Shown here: positions 41,278 to 50,629 of the stretch, in pieces | How positions within the stretch are numbered: position 1 is the first letter of the stretch | Layout: each line of letters begins with the position of its first letter | DNA from: an uncultured Collinsella sp. | GTDB lineage: Bacteria; Actinomycetota; Coriobacteriia; Coriobacteriales; Coriobacteriaceae | Direction of reading: 5' to 3' | Length of the DNA: 64,000 bases | NCBI GenBank assembly: GCA_900542275.1 | Contig: UQMW01000002.1 | Location: forward strand, 1 to 64,000 | Position numbers and translations under genes: made by a program | The notes under the pieces: generated by a model | What the model saw: only the letters and a program-made list of their open reading frames with translations | Database searches by the model: none | Told to the model about the DNA's origin: nothing

Positions 41278-43466
41278 TTGATGCGTCCGACCACACCGCT
41301 CAGGAGCGGGGCGATCGTTCGGCACGGGAATGGCTCATCGTCGTCCTGTTGGGGATAGCGCTCTCGATTGTTGCCGGCATGACGAGCTACGCCTACACGA
41401 CAGCTCAGGCCGAGCAGCGCTTTGCCGACGTTGTCGATTACGTGGCGACACAGAGCCTTTCCTACGATGCGTTCAACAGCGCCTATGCGACCAAAAACCT
41501 GATTCGCGTTATGGAGATCGCCGGAGAGGCGGCGCGCGATATGGAGCGCGACGGCTCGGTGGATAACGCTACGTTGGAGCAATATGCTGACCAGTTTAAT
41601 GTGACAGCGCTGATCGTAACGGATACATCGGGCAACTTGGTGTCCGAGTCCTCGAAGGATGACGTGGGCTACGAGTCGCTCGCTGCGAATCTCAAAGAGG
41701 CGCCTGCGCTGGAGGTGGCAGCCCATCCGCTTAAGTCCTATACCGCTCGCATTACGCTTGCGGACGATTCGGTCGCAGACATTGGCTGCGTGGCCCGGCG
41801 GGACGGTGAGGGCATCGTTGTCGCGGTGAGGCACCAGAGCGCCAAGGCGGTCGCGAGCAATACGCTCAAGTTGCAGAGCTTGCTCGATGGTTATGAGACC
41901 ATCGATAGCGGTAACATCGTGATTGAAAACGACGGTAAGGTCGTTGCGACCAACGCTGTTGAGCCCGCCGTGTCAGGCGTGTTCGATTTGCCTGCGACGG
42001 ATGCCATCGTTGTCAACGGCATTAAGGAGCGTTGCCTGGCTGGTAAGGTCAGATTGGTTAACGACAGCGGTGAGTGGTATCTGGGCACATTTGGTAAAGC
42101 GCGCGATTTTTACGTGTACACCTATGCTCCCGCGCAGCGTTACTTTGAGGTTGTTGCCGCTGTTGCTGCCAGTGTGTTGGCACTCTACGGCGGTGTTATA
42201 GCCACTGTTGTGTTGGTGCGCCGCCGCGCCGAGAGCCAACGCTTTACCGACCTGTTGCTGCAGGAGCGCGACTATGGCGACAAGCTAGCAAAGGCAGCGC
42301 GTGAGGCCTCGTCTGCCAACTCGGCAAAGACGGAGTTTTTGCGTCGCATGAGCCACGATCTGCGCACGCCCATCAACGGCATTCGCGGCATGGTCGAGGT
42401 CGGCGATGCTAATGCGGACGATCTGCAAAAGCAGACCGAGTGCCGCTCAAAGATCTGGACGGCATCGGGACTGCTGCTCGACCTTGCCAACGAGGCCCTG
42501 GATATGAGTCGCCTGGAGAGTGGGCAGATCGATCTGAACCTCGTACCCATAAATTTGGTGGCCCTCAACTGTGAAGTGCGCGATATTTTGGAGCGCCAGG
42601 CCGAGGAGCGTCTGGTGACAATTATCTGCGACCAGCAGACGCTTGATCATCCCTATGTGCGGGTGAGCGTGACGCACCTCAAGCGCTTGTTGCTCAATAT
42701 TGCCGGCAATGCCGTCAAGTACAACCGCCAGGGCGGCTATGTTCGCCTGGTGTGCCGCGAGGTGGAGCCAGCGGATGGCGTCCCCGTCTATGAATACACG
42801 ATCGCCGACAACGGTATTGGCATGAGCGAGGAGTTCCAACAGCACCTCTACGAGCCGTTTTGCCGCGAGGAGCAACAGGTGGAAGGTGCCTCATCGGGAA
42901 CTGGCCTGGGTGCGCCTATCGCAAAACAGTTGGTCGAGCTTATGGGCGGAACCATGAGTTTTACGAGCGTCTTGGGGCAGGGGACGACGTTTACCATCCG
43001 CCTGCCGTTCGAGAAATGCAAACGCTCTGAGATTCCTCAGGCAGTTCGCGTGGATGGGGGCGATGGCGATGCGCTCCAGGGCTTGCGTGTTTTGCTCGTA
43101 GAGGATAACGATCTGAATGCCGAGATCGCGCAGTTTACACTCAGCCGTGCCGGTGCCGTCGTGACGCATGCTAAGGATGGCGAGTCTGCCGTTGAGGCGT
43201 TTGCCGCGAGCGCGCCGCTCGAGTACGACGTGGTGTTGATGGACATCATGATGCCGGGCATCGATGGCCTTGAGGCCACGCGTCGGATTCGAGCACTCGA
43301 TCGTGAGGATGCCGCGACCACGCCGATTATCGCCGTGAGCGCCAACGCCTTTGCCGACGATCGCAGGCTTTCGCGCGAGGCGGGCATGAACGCGCACCTG
43401 AGTAAACCCGTGAGTTCGCAGGAGCTCGTTGAGGCGCTTGCGCACATAGCCGCCGACGCTTTATAG
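41274..43466 (+). CDS. Hybrid sensor histidine kinase/response regulator
   Basis: Membrane protein of 730 residues. The first helix spans residues about 20-40. An extracytoplasmic sensor follows (about 41-285, PAS/Cache-like), then a second helix (about 287-312). The HisKA domain has RRMSHDLRTPINGIRGM (phospho-His near 362). HATPase_c has NAVKYNRQGG, DNGIGMS and SGTGLGAPI. A C-terminal receiver (about 600-730) has VEDNDLN, the phospho-Asp in VVLMDIMMPGIDG and SKPV. No DNA-binding output domain is attached. Its start overlaps the lipoprotein gene, suggesting a two-component sensing complex. A strong terminator follows. Confidence 0.93.
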   Translation: MIDASDHTAQERGDRSAREWLIVVLLGIALSIVAGMTSYAYTTAQAEQRFADVVDYVATQSLSYDAFNSAYATKNLIRVMEIAGEAARDMERDGSVDNATLEQYADQFNVTALIVTDTSGNLVSESSKDDVGYESLAANLKEAPALEVAAHPLKSYTARITLADDSVADIGCVARRDGEGIVVAVRHQSAKAVASNTLKLQSLLDGYETIDSGNIVIENDGKVVATNAVEPAVSGVFDLPATDAIVVNGIKERCLAGKVRLVNDSGEWYLGTFGKARDFYVYTYAPAQRYFEVVAAVAASVLALYGGVIATVVLVRRRAESQRFTDLLLQERDYGDKLAKAAREASSANSAKTEFLRRMSHDLRTPINGIRGMVEVGDANADDLQKQTECRSKIWTASGLLLDLANEALDMSRLESGQIDLNLVPINLVALNCEVRDILERQAEERLVTIICDQQTLDHPYVRVSVTHLKRLLLNIAGNAVKYNRQGGYVRLVCREVEPADGVPVYEYTIADNGIGMSEEFQQHLYEPFCREEQQVEGASSGTGLGAPIAKQLVELMGGTMSFTSVLGQGTTFTIRLPFEKCKRSEIPQAVRVDGGDGDALQGLRVLLVEDNDLNAEIAQFTLSRAGAVVTHAKDGESAVEAFAASAPLEYDVVLMDIMMPGIDGLEATRRIRALDREDAATTPIIAVSANAFADDRRLSREAGMNAHLSKPVSSQELVEALAHIAADAL

Positions 43467-43468
43467 GC

Positions 43469-43510
43469 ATGTGGCCCGGTTCCAATGTTGGTTGGAATCG
43501 GGCCACATTG
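43469..43510. terminator. Terminator between convergent kinase and PPOX genes
   Basis: Arms ATGTGGCCCG/CGGGCCACAT plus inner TTCCAA/TTGGAA around a 6-base loop, followed by TTG. It is probably bidirectional. Confidence 0.6.
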
Positions 43511-43534
43511 CTATTGATGAGGCCTGCTGAGGGC

Positions 43535-44014
43535 TTACTTTTCCTGAATCTGCTTGCCGCAGAGATGCTCAATCGAAATCTCGTAGAGCTGGACGCCCTT
43601 AATGTCCTTGGCGATTTCCTCTTCGACTTCCTCGGCGGAAGGGTAGTACTTAAGGGCGAGCTGGCGGACTTTGTCTTCGATAAACGCGGGAGTGTCGTTC
43701 GCCAGTCGACAGCGGCCAAAGACCACGGTGCTCATAACGTAGGGAGCCCAGTCACCGTCCTTGTGCCACTCGTTGCCGTAAACGGTAAAGCAGACCTTGT
43801 CATCGCGCTTGAGTGCGTCGACCTTGTGGCCGGCTTTGGCGCCATGGAAATAGATCTTGTCGTGCTCGGTGTCAAAGAAGTAGTTGACGGGAATGGCGTA
43901 CGGGTAGCCATCGTCGCCGTTGACGGCAAAGACGCCGCGCTTGCAGGTAGCGAGCAGTTCGCGCGCTTCCTCGTCAGTGATGGCGCGTTTCTTTCGACGT
44001 AAGGGCCTAAACAT
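43535..44014 (-). CDS. Pyridoxamine 5'-phosphate oxidase-like flavin-binding protein
   Basis: Cytosolic split-barrel protein of 159 residues of the NimA/PPOX type: ITDEEARELLATCKRGVFAV, GYPYAIPVNYFFD, KIYFHGAKAGHKVDALKRD and DKVCFTVYG. Members bind FMN or heme and reduce nitro compounds or act in unknown redox steps. The ATG at 44014 follows AAAGGAAG. It lies 42 bases downstream of the BvgS-like kinase gene in the same direction, so it may be cotranscribed. No additional clusters or motifs are present. Confidence 0.9.
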   Translation of the reverse strand: MFRPLRRKKRAITDEEARELLATCKRGVFAVNGDDGYPYAIPVNYFFDTEHDKIYFHGAKAGHKVDALKRDDKVCFTVYGNEWHKDGDWAPYVMSTVVFGRCRLANDTPAFIEDKVRQLALKYYPSAEEVEEEIAKDIKGVQLYEISIEHLCGKQIQEK

Positions 44015-44056
44015 CGTTGGCTTCCTTTCTGGTCGTGCGTGGTGGTTGAGCACAAA

Positions 44057-46861
44057 CTATAGCGAAACGGGTCCGTTTTTCTTGATGCGGGCGAGTATGA
44101 TTTTGAGCTTGTTAAAGTCGAGCGGTTTGGACAGATGGGCGTTCATGCCGGCGTCGTGTGTCGCCTTGGCGTCCTCGGCAAAGGCATTGGCGGTGAGCGC
44201 GATGATGGGGATATCGGCTGCATCGGCCTTCTTGCTCAGGCGAATCGCGCGGGTTGCCTCATAGCCGTCCATGCCCGGCATCATGATGTCCATCAGGATC
44301 GCATCGAAGCTGCCGGCGGGATGAGACAGGTACAGATCGACGACTTCGTTGCCGTTGACGGCGCGGGTGACCACGACGCCCTCGGATTCTAGCAGCGTCT
44401 GGGCAATCTCGGCATTCAATTCGTTGTCTTCGGCGAGCAGCACGTTCATGTCGGCGAGCGAGCAGTCGAGCGCCCTCTCGACCGTATTCGCCCGCGCCCG
44501 GGGGTTCTTGTCGATATCGAGCGGAATTTCCACGTAGAACGTGGTGCCCACATGGAGTTCGCTGGTGACTTCGATGGTGCCGCCCATCAGTTCAATAAGT
44601 GACTTGACGATTGGCATGCCCATGCCGGTTCCCTGGAACTTGCTGCGCGCATCGTTACCTTCCTGGGCAAACGGCTCATAGATATGCTTTAAAAACTCGG
44701 GAGCCATGCCAATGCCGGTGTCCGAAACGCTAAAGCAAAAGAGTGCGCGCCCGTTATCGAGTGGCTTGGTCTGTGAGCTAAAGGTGACGGAGCCGCCGTG
44801 CTTGTTGTACTTAATGCTGTTGTCTAGCAGGTTGATTATGATCCGTCGGATATGGGTGGGACTGCCGATCATATATGGCCCCGTGGCGTACGGCAGGCTA
44901 TTGTTCTGCATTGTGATGCCGTTACCGGACGCGCGGAGCTTGCACAGCACCAGCGCATCGTCACAGAGCTCTTTGAGGTTAAAAGGCGCATGTTCCAGCG
45001 TTAGCTTGCGGTCTTCGATTTTGCCCATCTCGAGGATATCGTTGATCAGCGAGAGCAGGTGATTGGCGGCAACACGCGCCTTGGCGCGGCTTTCGCGGGC
45101 GACTTGCATATCGCCTTCCTTCAATTCCTCAATTTCGATAAGGCCCAGGATGCCGTTGAGCGGCGTGCGGATGTCGTGACTCATGCGCGTGAGGAATGCT
45201 GTCTTAGCGGCGTTGGCGGCATCGGCTTTTTTGCGCTCGGTTCGAGCGCGCACGAGCGCCCAGATGAGCAGGACGATGCCGACCGACAACATACCGATGA
45301 GGGTAGCTGCAATGGCGGCGCGGTTGCGATAAAGGAATTGAAGTGTGTCGGATTCCTGGGCCGTGTACGACGTGGAGGAGTAATTGCTTGCGGAGAGCGA
45401 TTCTCCGGCATTGATGATGCCCTTGTTGATGATACCCAGCAGCTCGGGCTTTCCGCGCGAAATCCAGCACGAGAGCTCACAGGTGTCAGGGAGCTCGACC
45501 GTCTCGCAGTCCTCGAGGTCATAACGGTCGCCGATGGTTTTTACGCGTGAACTGGGAGCGACGATGCAGTGTGCCGCTCTCTTCCTGAGGGCGTCGAACG
45601 CTTCATCGTCGGATTGGTATTCGGTCACGGTCGCTGTGGGGAATAGACTTCCAAGTGCATTTTTGTTGACAAACGATGATTTGGTACAGGCGATGTTCTG
45701 AAGGTCTTTGTTCAGGTTGCTGCCGGTGTGGATGGCGGTGAGGGACATGGTCCCCAACGATACCGACTGCACAACGCCTGTTTGCTCGGCAAACCAGTAA
45801 TCTCGGTATACCGGCAGCGCAACGTCTATGCTTCCCTTTGACAGGGCCTTTGACATCATCTTGTAGCTATCAAAGGCGACGGTTTTGACCGTAATGCCAA
45901 ATTTATCGTGCAGCGTCGTCGCAAGCGATGCGAGCGAACCTTCCATTTCGCCGTCTTCGTCTTCGTTACAGTAGGGGAGTTTGCCCGTAATGTAGCCGAG
46001 CGTGATGGTGTTGTTGTTTGCTTTGAGCCAGGAACGTTCGGGGCCGTTGAGCGATGATGAACCGCTGTTTTGGGCCGAGTAGTTAGATTTGACTTCGTCG
46101 ATATAGCGTGGGTTGACGCGGGCGATTGCCGTCATGGCGGCATTGATGTCGTCCATCAGGTCGGAGCGGCTTTTGGGGACGGCAAAGTAGTAGTCGCTCG
46201 AACCAATGTAGAACATGGGGGAGGCGCTGGGCGACGAGGTCGTGTCGTTCATGATGATGGCATCGACCTCGTTGTTTGCGAGCGCGTCAAAGAGAACGGA
46301 GTTTCCGTCATACTCCCTGTATGTACAGGCGATTCCTTCGTTGGTGAGCCACTGCTGGCCAACGAAGGTTTGCATAACGCCGGGGTTGCAGCCGATGGTA
46401 AGGCCTTGGAGCGCTTGGGGGTCACCCTTGGCCAGATCGTCGCGCTCGGGCTTGGCGTAGATGTAGTAGCGCTCAGTGCCCTCGGGGTTCGAGGAAAAGA
46501 GCAGCTTTTGGGCGCGTTCCTCGGAGTAGGAGATGTTGGACATGAGGTCGATCTCGCCCGTCTCGAGCATGTCCATAAGCTCGGTGAAGGTGCCGGAGAC
46601 GTATTCGTACCGCCAGCCGGGCGTGTAGTACGACAGGGTCTGGAGGTACTCGTAACCCCATCCCGAGAGACGCTCGCCGGGGGTGCCATCCTGGAAGCCC
46701 TCGTTGTTGACGAGCCAACCAACGCGGACCGTTTTGACCTGCTGATCGGTATTGGCGGCATAGGCGGGGGCGGGCATGATGGTGCTCAGTACGGCGAGCA
46801 CGGCAAGCGCGACGGCCAAGGTGCGATATATAACTGAACGAAGGACAGCGGAAGCTCTCAC
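44057..46861 (-). CDS. BvgS/EvgS-like hybrid sensor kinase with two substrate-binding domains
   Basis: Protein of 934 residues. The signal/anchor (VALAVLAVLSTIMPAPAYA) is followed by two tandem SBP family-3 domains: about 38-265 (VRVGWLVNNEGFQD..., WGYEYLQTLSYY) and about 285-500 (ITLGYITGKLPYCNED, LATTLHDKFGI). A membrane helix near 520-545 leads to HisKA with TRMSHDIRTPLNGILG (about 563-578), HATPase_c (NSIKYNKHGG, DTGIGMA, GTGMGMPI) and a receiver with LLAEDNELN, ILMDIMMPGMDG and SKPL. The best start is GTG at 46861, 6 bases after AGGA; a TTG two codons earlier is possible. Unlike its neighbour at 40.4-43.5 kb, the sensor is fused. Confidence 0.9.
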   Translation of the reverse strand: MRASAVLRSVIYRTLAVALAVLAVLSTIMPAPAYAANTDQQVKTVRVGWLVNNEGFQDGTPGERLSGWGYEYLQTLSYYTPGWRYEYVSGTFTELMDMLETGEIDLMSNISYSEERAQKLLFSSNPEGTERYYIYAKPERDDLAKGDPQALQGLTIGCNPGVMQTFVGQQWLTNEGIACTYREYDGNSVLFDALANNEVDAIIMNDTTSSPSASPMFYIGSSDYYFAVPKSRSDLMDDINAAMTAIARVNPRYIDEVKSNYSAQNSGSSSLNGPERSWLKANNNTITLGYITGKLPYCNEDEDGEMEGSLASLATTLHDKFGITVKTVAFDSYKMMSKALSKGSIDVALPVYRDYWFAEQTGVVQSVSLGTMSLTAIHTGSNLNKDLQNIACTKSSFVNKNALGSLFPTATVTEYQSDDEAFDALRKRAAHCIVAPSSRVKTIGDRYDLEDCETVELPDTCELSCWISRGKPELLGIINKGIINAGESLSASNYSSTSYTAQESDTLQFLYRNRAAIAATLIGMLSVGIVLLIWALVRARTERKKADAANAAKTAFLTRMSHDIRTPLNGILGLIEIEELKEGDMQVARESRAKARVAANHLLSLINDILEMGKIEDRKLTLEHAPFNLKELCDDALVLCKLRASGNGITMQNNSLPYATGPYMIGSPTHIRRIIINLLDNSIKYNKHGGSVTFSSQTKPLDNGRALFCFSVSDTGIGMAPEFLKHIYEPFAQEGNDARSKFQGTGMGMPIVKSLIELMGGTIEVTSELHVGTTFYVEIPLDIDKNPRARANTVERALDCSLADMNVLLAEDNELNAEIAQTLLESEGVVVTRAVNGNEVVDLYLSHPAGSFDAILMDIMMPGMDGYEATRAIRLSKKADAADIPIIALTANAFAEDAKATHDAGMNAHLSKPLDFNKLKIILARIKKNGPVSL

Positions 46862-46963
46862 ATGCAATCCTAACGAATCGAGACATTACCGCATAAGGAT
46901 ACCAGCTCAGCCTGCCCAGTCGGCAGCTGCACCGCTAAACGGTCCCGCCCGGCACTGGCGACT

Positions 46964-47017
46964 AGTCATTGGGGACGTTCTTGTTTGACTAGTCATTTAA
47001 GAACGTCCCCAATGACT
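46964..47017. repeat. AGTCATTGGGGACGTTCTT palindrome
   Basis: Perfect 19-bp arms (46964-46982, 46999-47017) around a 16-base loop containing GACTAGTCA. It is the longest member of the GGGGACG family here and lies between divergent genes, so it is not simply a terminator. Confidence 0.8.
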
Positions 47018-47025
47018 ACTTTCTG

Positions 47026-47056
47026 CCGGCACAAAAGGAACGTCCCCAAGTGCCGG
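47026..47056. repeat. CCGGCAC...GTGCCGG element, copy 1
   Basis: 7-bp arms CCGGCAC/GTGCCGG enclose AAAAGGAACGTCCCCAA. The same unit occurs in opposite orientation at 60279-60311. Confidence 0.7.
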
Positions 47057-47109
47057 ATGTGGGACAATACCGAGCGAATGTGATTGGGCGTCTGGGAAAA
47101 GGGGTCGCG

Positions 47110-47535
47110 ATGAACAAGTTGAGGACGCTTGCCGACGTGTTGCGCCAGGCTGGCTTTGCACGTATCACGGGCCTGTTTCTCGTCTTCTATCTGCTGTGCT
47201 CGACGGCCGTCTGGCTGTCCGAGCCCACGACCCTCACGTTTGGCGACGGCCTCTGGTTTAGCTTTGAGACCGTATCGACGATCGGCTTCGGTGATATCCC
47301 GGCCGAGACGCCGGTTGCCCGCGCTATCACCGTCGTTTTGAGCGTCATCAGCATCTTCTACATCGCCATGCTCACGGGCGTGGCGGTGAACTACTGCAAC
47401 ACGCTTATCAAGATGCGTCAAAAGGACACCATGGCGCGCTTTATGGACGATCTTGAGCATTTGGAAGAGCTCGATCGTGACGAGCTCGCCGACCTGTCGC
47501 GCCGTGTGCGCGAATATCGCCGACGCCAACGCTAG
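47110..47535 (+). CDS. Two-helix potassium channel-type ion channel protein
   Basis: Membrane protein of 141 residues. Helix 1 is ITGLFLVFYLLCSTAVWL (residues about 19-36). The pore loop with selectivity filter reads STIGFGD (about 60-66), a variant of TVGYGD. Helix 2 is AITVVLSVISIFYIAMLTGVAV (about 76-97). A charged cytosolic tail (residues about 115-141, LEELDRDELADLSRRVREYRRRQR) follows. It probably conducts K+ as a tetramer. The ATG at 47110 begins MNKLRTLAD; the longer upstream frame crosses the promoter-like GACAAT at 47063-47068. Confidence 0.88.
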   Translation: MNKLRTLADVLRQAGFARITGLFLVFYLLCSTAVWLSEPTTLTFGDGLWFSFETVSTIGFGDIPAETPVARAITVVLSVISIFYIAMLTGVAVNYCNTLIKMRQKDTMARFMDDLEHLEELDRDELADLSRRVREYRRRQR

Positions 47536-47570
47536 AACGGGCGACGCGCGTCACGACGAGGGGGACTGAA

Positions 47571-48104
47571 ATGAATATCACCGTGTATCTGGGTGCCAGC
47601 GTCGGTAATGACCCGGCGTTTCTACCTGCGGTACAGGAGCTGGGCAACTGGATTGGCACCAACGGCCACGCGCTGGTATACGGCGGGTCCAAATCGGGCC
47701 TGATGGGCGCGCTCGCCGATAGCGTGCTCGATGCTGGCGGACATGTGACGGGCGTGGAGCCGAGCTTTTTTATCGAGGCCGAGTTTCAGCACGACGGAAT
47801 CGACGACCTCATCGTGACGAGCGATATGGCCGAGCGTAAAGCCAAGATGATCGAGCTTGGTGATGCCTTCATTGCCTTTCCCGGCGGGACGGGTACGCTC
47901 GAGGAGATTGCCGAGGTCATGTCCGCGGTGTCGTTGGGGCACCTGAGCGCGCCGTGTATTCTGTACAACTTGGACGGTTACTACAACGATCTCAAGGCGC
48001 TGCTCGGACACATGATTGATAAGGGCTTATCGAGCCCGAGGCGCCAGCTCGGCATCTACTTCGCCGACGATTTGCGTGAGATTGCCTCGATTATCAACGG
48101 ATAA
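47571..48104 (+). CDS. LOG family nucleoside-monophosphate phosphoribohydrolase
   Basis: Cytosolic Rossmann-like protein of 177 residues with the two LOG signatures: VYGGSKSGLMGALAD (residues about 36-50) and PGGTGTLEEIAEV (about 102-114). LOG enzymes split ribose-5-phosphate from cytokinin-type or other nucleoside monophosphates; the bacterial housekeeping substrate is often AMP or an unknown nucleotide. AGGGGGACTGAA precedes the ATG. It is 35 bases after the K+ channel gene in the same direction. Confidence 0.93.
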   Translation: MNITVYLGASVGNDPAFLPAVQELGNWIGTNGHALVYGGSKSGLMGALADSVLDAGGHVTGVEPSFFIEAEFQHDGIDDLIVTSDMAERKAKMIELGDAFIAFPGGTGTLEEIAEVMSAVSLGHLSAPCILYNLDGYYNDLKALLGHMIDKGLSSPRRQLGIYFADDLREIASIING

Positions 48105-48229
48105 GTCTTGAGCCTGCCCCACTATGACTCCCAATGGTGCCGTTTGCGGCGCAGGTGGTTGGCTCGTTCGGGCAACGCGCGCTCTACAATAAAATGTATC
48201 TATGTCGACTTTGACCGCGGGAGGACCCG

Positions 48230-49531
48230 GTGGATAACCTTGCCAAACCCACAAACCGCGCGCTGTTTTTGGTCAGCGTTGCCGTGACCGGTGCACTCGC
48301 GGGTGCTGCAGTCTGGCTATTCTTCTTTGCGATGGAGCGCGGCATTGATTATTTGTGGACCGAGGTCCCGCATATGCTGGGTGTCTCTTCGCCCGAACTC
48401 GCCAGCGGTCCGTTCGGCTTTTTGCCGTACCCGTTTTTTGTCTGCCTGCTGGGCGGCCTGCTGATCGGTCTGTACGAAAAGATGACGGGCGCCAAGACCG
48501 ACGACCTCAACCAGGTCATGACCAAGGTCAAGCAAGACGGTCGCTACCCGTACGACAATCTGGGCAAGCTTTCGCTCGCGGCGCTGCTGCCGTTGCTGTT
48601 TGGCGGAAGTATTGGACCGGAGGCCGGCCTGACCGGCGTTATCGCGGGACTGTGCAGCTGGGTCGGCGATCGCATGCGTCGCTTTGGAGCTGAGTTTAGG
48701 GAGCTCACGCTGCTGGGCACCCAGGCTGCCCTGACGGCGCTCTTTACCGCGCCCGTGTTTGGCTTTGTGGCGCCGCTCGCCGGAAGTGCTGACGGTCAGG
48801 GTGCCAATGACGATGAGTCCGCGTCTGACGAGATCACCATCAAGCTTCCCAAGGCGCAAAAGACCGTGGTCTACGGTATCGCGATCGCTGGCGGTCTGGG
48901 CACCTACCTGCTGCTTGGCCAGCTTGTGGGCGGCGGCATGGGTATGCCGAGGTTCGAGGCCGCGCAGGTGGGCAACCTCGAGCTTGCTTGGCTTATTCCC
49001 CTGGCGCTCGTCGGCACGGCCTGTGGCTGGCTGTACTTTGTCTCGGAGCACGCGAGCGAGGCGTTGGCCCACGCCATAGGGGAGCGCCCTGTCGTCAAGG
49101 CCATGCTGGCCGGTTTGGCGCTCGCTATCTGCGGCACGGTCCTGCCCTACACCATGTTTGCCGGTGAGACCCAGGCCGACGTACTTATGGAGACCTACCT
49201 CACCATTCCCGCCGGCATGCTTATCGCGACCGGCCTTGTTAAGGCCATGCTGACGCCCGCCCTCATCAACCTGGGCTGGCGCGGCGGTCACTTCTTCCCC
49301 GTTATCTTCTCGGGCGTGAGCCTGGGCTACGGCCTTGCCGTCCTTACGGGCGCCGATCCGGTCTTTTGCGTCGCCGTCTGTACCGCCTCGACGATGGGTG
49401 CCGTCATGCGTCAGCCCGTCATGGTCGTGGGCCTGCTGCTCATGTGCTTCCCGCTCAAGGGCATCGTCTGCATGATCATCGCCGCCGTCATCGCGGCAGG
49501 CATTCCGCTGCCCAAGCCGCTGCGCAAGTAG
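48230..49531 (+). CDS. ClC-family chloride channel/transporter
   Basis: Integral membrane protein of 433 residues with about ten hydrophobic helices. The ClC selectivity element appears as GGSIGPEAGLTGVI (residues about 125-138), and the second-half motif is GWRGGHFFPVIFSGVSLGY (about 345-363). A cytosolic or loop insert (SADGQGANDDESASDE, about 186-201) interrupts the helices. It probably exchanges chloride or fluoride for protons. The start is GTG at 48230 with GGGAGG 6 bases before; a TACAAT -10 lies at 48185-48190. A strong terminator follows. Confidence 0.9.
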   Translation: MDNLAKPTNRALFLVSVAVTGALAGAAVWLFFFAMERGIDYLWTEVPHMLGVSSPELASGPFGFLPYPFFVCLLGGLLIGLYEKMTGAKTDDLNQVMTKVKQDGRYPYDNLGKLSLAALLPLLFGGSIGPEAGLTGVIAGLCSWVGDRMRRFGAEFRELTLLGTQAALTALFTAPVFGFVAPLAGSADGQGANDDESASDEITIKLPKAQKTVVYGIAIAGGLGTYLLLGQLVGGGMGMPRFEAAQVGNLELAWLIPLALVGTACGWLYFVSEHASEALAHAIGERPVVKAMLAGLALAICGTVLPYTMFAGETQADVLMETYLTIPAGMLIATGLVKAMLTPALINLGWRGGHFFPVIFSGVSLGYGLAVLTGADPVFCVAVCTASTMGAVMRQPVMVVGLLLMCFPLKGIVCMIIAAVIAAGIPLPKPLRK

Positions 49532-49571
49532 CGTATTGCGCTTTGCGTTTGTTTAGAACTCGTTTTAAAGA

Positions 49572-49608
49572 AGCCGCGCGAGGCCGTTTGTTTACGGCTC
49601 GCGCGGCT
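49572..49608. terminator. Bidirectional terminator between ClC and methyltransferase genes
   Basis: Long stem AGCCGCGCGAG/CTCGCGCGGCT with inner CCGT/ACGG and loop TTGTTT, then ATTGTTT. Confidence 0.65.
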
Positions 49609-49613
49609 ATTGT

Positions 49614-50351
49614 TTAGAGCTTCCTCAGCATGATGGCGATGGTGTTGAGGTATTCGAGCGCGCCGGCTTCAACGGCGGCGCGGTCGCCTGCTGCATATTC
49701 GTTGTCGCAGGCGAGCCAGTCTTCCCATGCTTCGTCTGTGCAGAGCATGGGCTGCATCGAGACAATCTCGACGCCGGGGGTCGGCTCGATCATGGCGCGC
49801 CACCAGGCTATGTCATGCATATAGTCGAGCTGCTCGGGTGTCCAGGATTTGAGCAGGCAAACGGGCAGGTTGTCGTGGCAGTCGCGAACCATGCCCGGGA
49901 TGCTTAAGTAGAGCATCCCGCCTTGCTTTACGTAGGGGAGTAAGCGCTCGCCCAGGTAATGTGGATCGCGACCGTAGTAGTTGTACGAGTCGATGCTCAC
50001 GACCGCATCAAAAAAGTCGTGCTCAAACGGTAGACCCTGTGAGGCGTCCGCCTTGACAGGGTGAATAACGTTGCGGGGAATGCCGAGCGAATCAAAGAAC
50101 GTGCGGTTTTCGACGGGGTCGCTCCACAGGTCGACGGCGTAGGTGTCAAACCCGTATTCGCGGGCAAGCAGGGCGCTGGTGATACCGGTGCCCGACCCAA
50201 GGTCGCAGACGCGGGCGCCGCGTGGGATATTCGCACCGCAAAGGAGCTCTTCGCAGAGCTTGAGGGGGTTCGGCCCCATAATCTTAGAGCGTACGAGTGC
50301 CGCGTCGAAGCTGGTGGCTTTTGGGAAGGATTGAGATTTCGCAGAGTTCAT
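49614..50351 (-). CDS. Class I SAM-dependent methyltransferase
   Basis: Protein of 245 residues. Motif I is VCDLGSGTGITSALLA (residues about 44-59), motif II is TYAVDLW, and the later acidic motif is DAVVSIDSYNYYGRD. The motifs and the C-terminal PEQLDYMHDIAWWRAM place it with small-molecule methyltransferases of the Methyltransf_11/25 type, often annotated as cyclopropane-fatty-acid-like. GAAAGGAACA precedes the ATG at 50351. It stands alone, facing the ClC gene across a terminator. Substrate unknown. Confidence 0.88.
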   Translation of the reverse strand: MNSAKSQSFPKATSFDAALVRSKIMGPNPLKLCEELLCGANIPRGARVCDLGSGTGITSALLAREYGFDTYAVDLWSDPVENRTFFDSLGIPRNVIHPVKADASQGLPFEHDFFDAVVSIDSYNYYGRDPHYLGERLLPYVKQGGMLYLSIPGMVRDCHDNLPVCLLKSWTPEQLDYMHDIAWWRAMIEPTPGVEIVSMQPMLCTDEAWEDWLACDNEYAAGDRAAVEAGALEYLNTIAIMLRKL

Positions 50352-50629
50352 TGTTCTTTCCTATCAGGTGCATATGTGGCAGATGACGGAGGCGGAACGG
50401 CGCAACAAACCACGGCCGCAAGACGGCCGTTTTCAATTTGTATGCGATTGACCGTTCCCTAAAGAACAATGACCAAAAAGACATCCCCTTGGATGATCGA
50501 AATTGGGCCGAGGCCCGTGACGTTTTGATTATAGAACGTTGCGCACGGGCCGGGGATATGCCATTTGTCACGGATTTGAGGGGCGCGATTGTGGCCGATT
50601 GCGACCTGCGTGGGTCGAGATTCGCCCGC
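50352..50629. other. Intergenic region with a GC hairpin
   Basis: No supported gene. The palindrome ACGGCCGCAAGACGGCCGT (50412-50430) is followed by TTTTC on the plus strand. Further short inverted repeats (GGGCCGAGGCCC near 50501-50515) are present. It separates the GntR-ABC operon end from the methyltransferase start and may terminate transcription weakly. Confidence 0.45.
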
